DNA of 64,000 bases from Neurospora tetrasperma FGSC 2508. Lineage: Eukaryota > Ascomycota > Sordariomycetes > Sordariales > Sordariaceae. Below are positions 60,101-64,000 of the stretch, in pieces. The stretch lies in contig NW_009799179.1 of assembly GCF_000213175.1 (NCBI RefSeq), positions 5,243,658 to 5,307,657 on the forward strand, written 5' to 3'. Position numbers and translations under genes: made by a program. The notes below the pieces were generated by a model. The model was not told the origin of the DNA, searched no databases, and saw only the letters and a list, made by a program, of their open reading frames with translations. Position 1 is the first letter of the stretch. Each line of letters starts with the position of its first letter.

Positions 60101-62672
60101 TCCGGGAGAACATGCAAAAGGTTGTCAAGATTCAGAGTTTCGTACGAGCCAAGCTTCAGGGTGAAGCCTACAAGAGCTTGACATCTGGAAAGAACCCACC
60201 AGTCAACGCCGTCAAGAACTTCGTCCATCTTCTGAACGACAGCGATTTTGACTTCAATGAGGAGGTAGAGTTTGAGCGCCTACGGAAGACCGTTGTCCAA
60301 CAAGTTCGGCAAAACGAGATGCTGGAGCAATACATCGACCAGCTAGACATCAAGATCGCACTTCTCGTCAAGAATAAAATTACCCTTGATGAAGTTGTCA
60401 GACATCAGCACAACTATGGCGGACATGCAAACAGCCTTCTCGCCAACAGTGTTATTTCAAATGCCAACCAGTTTGACCTTAAGGCTTTGAATAAGAGTTC
60501 CCGCAAGAAGCTTGAGTCCTACCAGCAGCTGTTCTTCACCCTTCAGACGCAACCTCAGTACCTTGCCAAGCTCTTCAGGCGTATCCGCGAGCAAGGAATA
60601 ACGGAAAAGGAGTTAAAGCGGATTGAGCACTTGATGATGGGGCTGTTCGGCTATGCGCAAAAGCGGAGAGAGGAATACTACTTATTGAAGCTTATTTCCA
60701 GGTCGATAAGGGAAGAAGTCGAAGCATGTGCCGCTCTGCAGGATTACCTGAGGGGTGACTACTTCTGGACCAAGCTGCTCCAGAATTACACCCGATCCCC
60801 TCGCGATAGGAAATATCTCAGAGATCTCTTGGGACCCCTCATCAGAGACAACATTATTGAGGATCCAGCGCTGGATCTTGAAAGCGACCCCATGCAGATC
60901 TACCGGTCTGCTATCAACAACGAGGAGTTGAGGACCGGTCGGCCCAGTCAAAGACCTCTGGATGTCCCTCGTGAGGTTGCCATCAAGGATCCTGAAACCA
61001 GAGAGCTCTTCATCGATCATCTGCGGGATCTCCGAGAGATCTGCGACCAGTTCCTCCTTGCCCTGGAAGACCTGCTTCCTCGCATGCCTTACGGCCTGAG
61101 ATTTGTGTGTCGGCAAACGTACGAAGCTCTCTGTCAGCATTTCCAGAGGGATCACCCGCAGAATGTGCTCCAGTTTGTAAGCAACTGGCTCTGGCGCTTC
61201 TACCTCCAACCTGCTCTCCTCGGCCCAGAGTCATATGGTGTCACGGAAAAGCAAATGAGTCCCCTCCAGAAACGTAACCTCGGCGAGGTTGCAAAAGTCT
61301 TGGGCCAGATTGCATCAGGTAGACCATTTGGCGGAGAGAACATCTATCTCCAGCCTCTCAATGCTTTCGTCGCCGAAGCAATCGAGCGCTTGGCTCACAT
61401 CACAAATTCCCTTATTGATGTACCTGACGCTGAGAAGACATTCGACATTGACGAGTTCAACGATCTCTACGCCAAGAACAAGCCAACACTGTACATCAAG
61501 ATGGCGGATATCTTTTCCATTCACAATCTCATCGCTGCCGAGTTGCCTTATCTGTGCCCGAGCAGAGATGATATGCTGCGCGAGATCATCCAAGATCTCG
61601 GTAACGCCAAGAACAATGAGAATGAAATGACCGCAGGTGGGGCCGCTGATATTCAGCTGTTCCTGACTCCCAAACTGCACGATATGGAGGATCCAGAAGC
61701 AGAGACTAAGGGGCTGTTTATGGAGACCAAGAGGTGCATTCTGTACATCATCCGGGTGCAAACGGGTAATAACCTGCTTGAGATTCTTGTCAAGCCAATT
61801 ACCCCGGAGGATGAGCAGAAGTGGAGGACAGTTCTGCGCGAAGACTTTGGCGACAACTCGAACACCCGAGGCGCTTATTCGGAGGCGAACATGATTGATG
61901 TTACGCGCATGAGTTACTACGACCTGAAGAGGACAGCACTCGAGAACATCCTCAGGTTGGAGCAGATGGGTCGTATCTCCAAGCAAAACTACTACCAGGA
62001 TATCCTCAACGCCATTGCGCTGGACATTCGTACAAAGAGCAGGAGAAGGGTTCAGAGGCAGAGAGAGCTCGAGGGTGTCCGTCAGACACTCGGCAATCTT
62101 CACGAGAAGGCAAAGTATCTGGAGCAACAGCGCAAGAGCTACGATGACTACATCGAGCAGGCCATGGCTACGCTGCAGAACAAGAAGGGGTACGTATATC
62201 AATCACCATCCCCAATGTCTCCCATCTCCCATCTCTGGTGGTTCGCATGCTAACAAGTCCTTACTTACCCCCCACCTACAGCAAGAAACGTTTCCTTCTC
62301 CCCTTCACCAAGCAATACAACCACCAGCGCGAGCTCGAGCGCTCCGGTCGCGTCCCCAAGTTCGGCTCCTTCAAGTACTCGGCCCGCGCCCTCTCGGACA
62401 AGGGCGTGCTGGTCTCGTGGACAGGCATCCCCGAGCGCGACTGGGGTCAAATCAACATCACCATCTCGTGCGACGAGGTCGGCATTTTTAGTCTAGAGGG
62501 CAGCCGCGGCCATATCCAGATGCCCGGTGCCAGCGCCCTGGTGCCCATCGAGGACTTGCTGCAGGCGCAATTTGAGGCGCATCAGTTTATGAATTTGTTT
62601 GAGGGGCAGCTGAGGCTGAACGTGAATCTGTTGTTGCATTTGTTGTATAAGAAGTTCTATCGGACTCAGTAA
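57175..62672 (+). CDS. IQGAP-family Ras-GAP-like protein (Iqg1/Rng2 type)
   Basis: Scaffold of the contractile ring that binds actin, calmodulin/myosin light chains and small GTPases during septation. Exons are 57175-62189 and 62282-62672 (92-nt intron with GCTAAC), giving 1801 residues. Domain order: a disordered Ser/Thr/Pro-rich head (1-340) with four degenerate repeats; a CH domain (about 355-500, from WETKWMDKQRQFLQAYEYL); acidic linker; an IQ region with a dozen or more repeats (about 560-995, e.g. IELQKTARGFIARQQYA); the GAP-related domain (about 1130-1440, including YLLKLISRSIREEV); and the RasGAP C-terminal domain (about 1560-1801, ending YKKFYRTQ). IQGAPs are not active GAPs (family knowledge). 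The exon 2 join restores NKKGKKRFLLPFTKQYNHQRE. Confidence 0.95.
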
Positions 62673-64000
62673 GTGGGTAGGGTGTGGGAGAGGGGAGGGG
62701 AGTGGGTGATTAGAAGTAAGTAAGTGAGAGTCGAAGAGTAGGTAGAGAGTATCATGGAAGATTTGGGAGGAGGAGGAGGAGGAGGGGAACTTTCTACGTC
62801 AGGGGAGGAGGGAAGAGAGAGCATAGGATGGTATGGCATGACATGCATTGATATATCTCTCTAGCCGGCTGGCTGGCTTGGGTTGGGTTACTTACTCACT
62901 CTCTACACAGTTCTATCGCTTTGCATTTGAATGCATGGACGGATGGACGGGACAAACGGTGTCTTACGGAGGAGGATTAACAGTGTTGATGTTTGTCTTT
63001 GTTATTCGATTGGGAGAAAGTTGTGAGATTTTTTTTGTTTTATTGTTTTTTTTTTTTTTTTTTTGATTGATACCACCAAGAACTTTTATTGGGTTTTCTT
63101 TTTCGTTGTAGCCTAGGTTATATCACTCTTCCTTTTTCTTTTTCCCCCCATTCATACTTATTTGTTGAACCTGAAACTGAGTTGTTGTGATACTCAAGCT
63201 TTAAGAAGATCCAGAGTAAAAGCTTGCATCGCACTACATTCTATCGACGATGTACTTGTAGTCATGGTATGGTATGCTATGGTATTATATATGCTCTCTA
63301 TAGCTCAACAGCTTGGTATCTCCTCTTTTCCTCTTTTCTTTTTCCCCCCTACCCTCGTAGTTTCTTCTCAAGTCCTGCTTCGATTGACCATCTCATGATT
63401 CTCTCCAACTCACCTCTACAAAGCAGGAATGTCCAGGCAATGCAAGAAAAACCAAAAAAAGCAGAAAATTTCATAACAAATGCACACGATGCGAGAACAA
63501 TAGAAGATGGAAAATAGTCTAACAGTGATACGCACACAGCACATCCAGGAACACGTGTAGAAAGAAGGATGGAAAAGTATATACAAGTAGCAGAAGCAGC
63601 ACAATGACGCGAGCGCGGAAAAAGATAATAAGAAAGCAAGAAAGGTAGGCAGGTAGTGAAGAAGAAGAAGCTAAAAGAATGAAGGCAGGGGGAATAGGGA
63701 AAAAGAATATGGATAATCAAACACTAAAGATAAACATTACATTAAAAGAGACAAAGGTAGATAGATAAACATGAGAGGAGGAAGGAGAAACAGATGAGAT
63801 GAGAGAAAGCTTTCTTCATCCCTTTCGGTCAATCCTCTCTCCCCCTTTGATTTTTCTCTCTTTCCCTCTCTTTTTTTTTTCTTCACCTCGGCTCCTCTCT
63901 CCTCACGCCCCCCAACCAACACTTCAGTATCCCAACCTTTTTTTTCTCTCCAAGTTAAACCAATCAATCCACAAAGCTATAACGACCCCCAACTATACAA
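62673..64000. other. IQGAP 3' flank and downstream non-coding DNA
   Basis: Contains a GAG/GGA-rich stretch near 62765-62790, a pure T run at 63046-63064 and A-rich sequence from 63420 to 63760. No coding feature supported up to the window end. Confidence 0.5.

Overview
The window looks like nuclear DNA of a filamentous ascomycete, most likely a sordariomycete of the Sordariales type. The grounds are GT-AG introns of mostly 50-90 nt with CTAAC/CTGAC branch sites, a het-c gene, fungal gene families (Zn2Cys6 factor, ATG6, Scm3, fungal urease), and a 4.6 kb block in which nearly every CpA/TpG has become TpA, the mark of repeat-induced point mutation (RIP). The species cannot be fixed from sequence alone.

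Layout: 1-3.2 kb holds no gene I can support. Then follow a peroxisomal D-amino-acid oxidase (+), a Maf-type nucleotide pyrophosphatase (-), mitochondrial threonyl-tRNA synthetase (-), an unidentified membrane/coiled-coil protein (+), urease (+) and an HMG-box protein (-). A 4.7 kb gene-poor gap leads to het-c (+). A second gap (23.9-27.5 kb) contains the tail of a decayed gene. Next come casein kinase II alpha (+) and a large Scm3-type CENP-A chaperone (-).

34.16-39.57 kb is a transposon block. The first element (34164-38806) is flanked by TA, has inverted repeats of about 62 bp and is saturated with RIP. It holds a Tc1/mariner-type DD34E transposase relic on the + strand and a second, much longer single-frame relic on the - strand. 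A smaller element with inverted repeats of about 100 bp follows at once (38852-39568). The block fills the divergent promoter interval between Scm3 and ATG6.

Downstream are ATG6/beclin (+), a fungal AAA+ ATPase (-), a Zn2Cys6 regulator (-), saccharopine dehydrogenase LYS1 (+), IMP dehydrogenase (-) and a large IQGAP (+), then about 1.3 kb of non-coding DNA.

The genes are mostly unrelated housekeeping functions: nitrogen salvage (D-amino-acid oxidase, urease), lysine and GMP synthesis, autophagy, cytokinesis and centromere identity. They do not form a metabolic cluster. Exon boundaries were derived by eye from splice signals and conserved protein reading; all dinucleotide statements are visual estimates.
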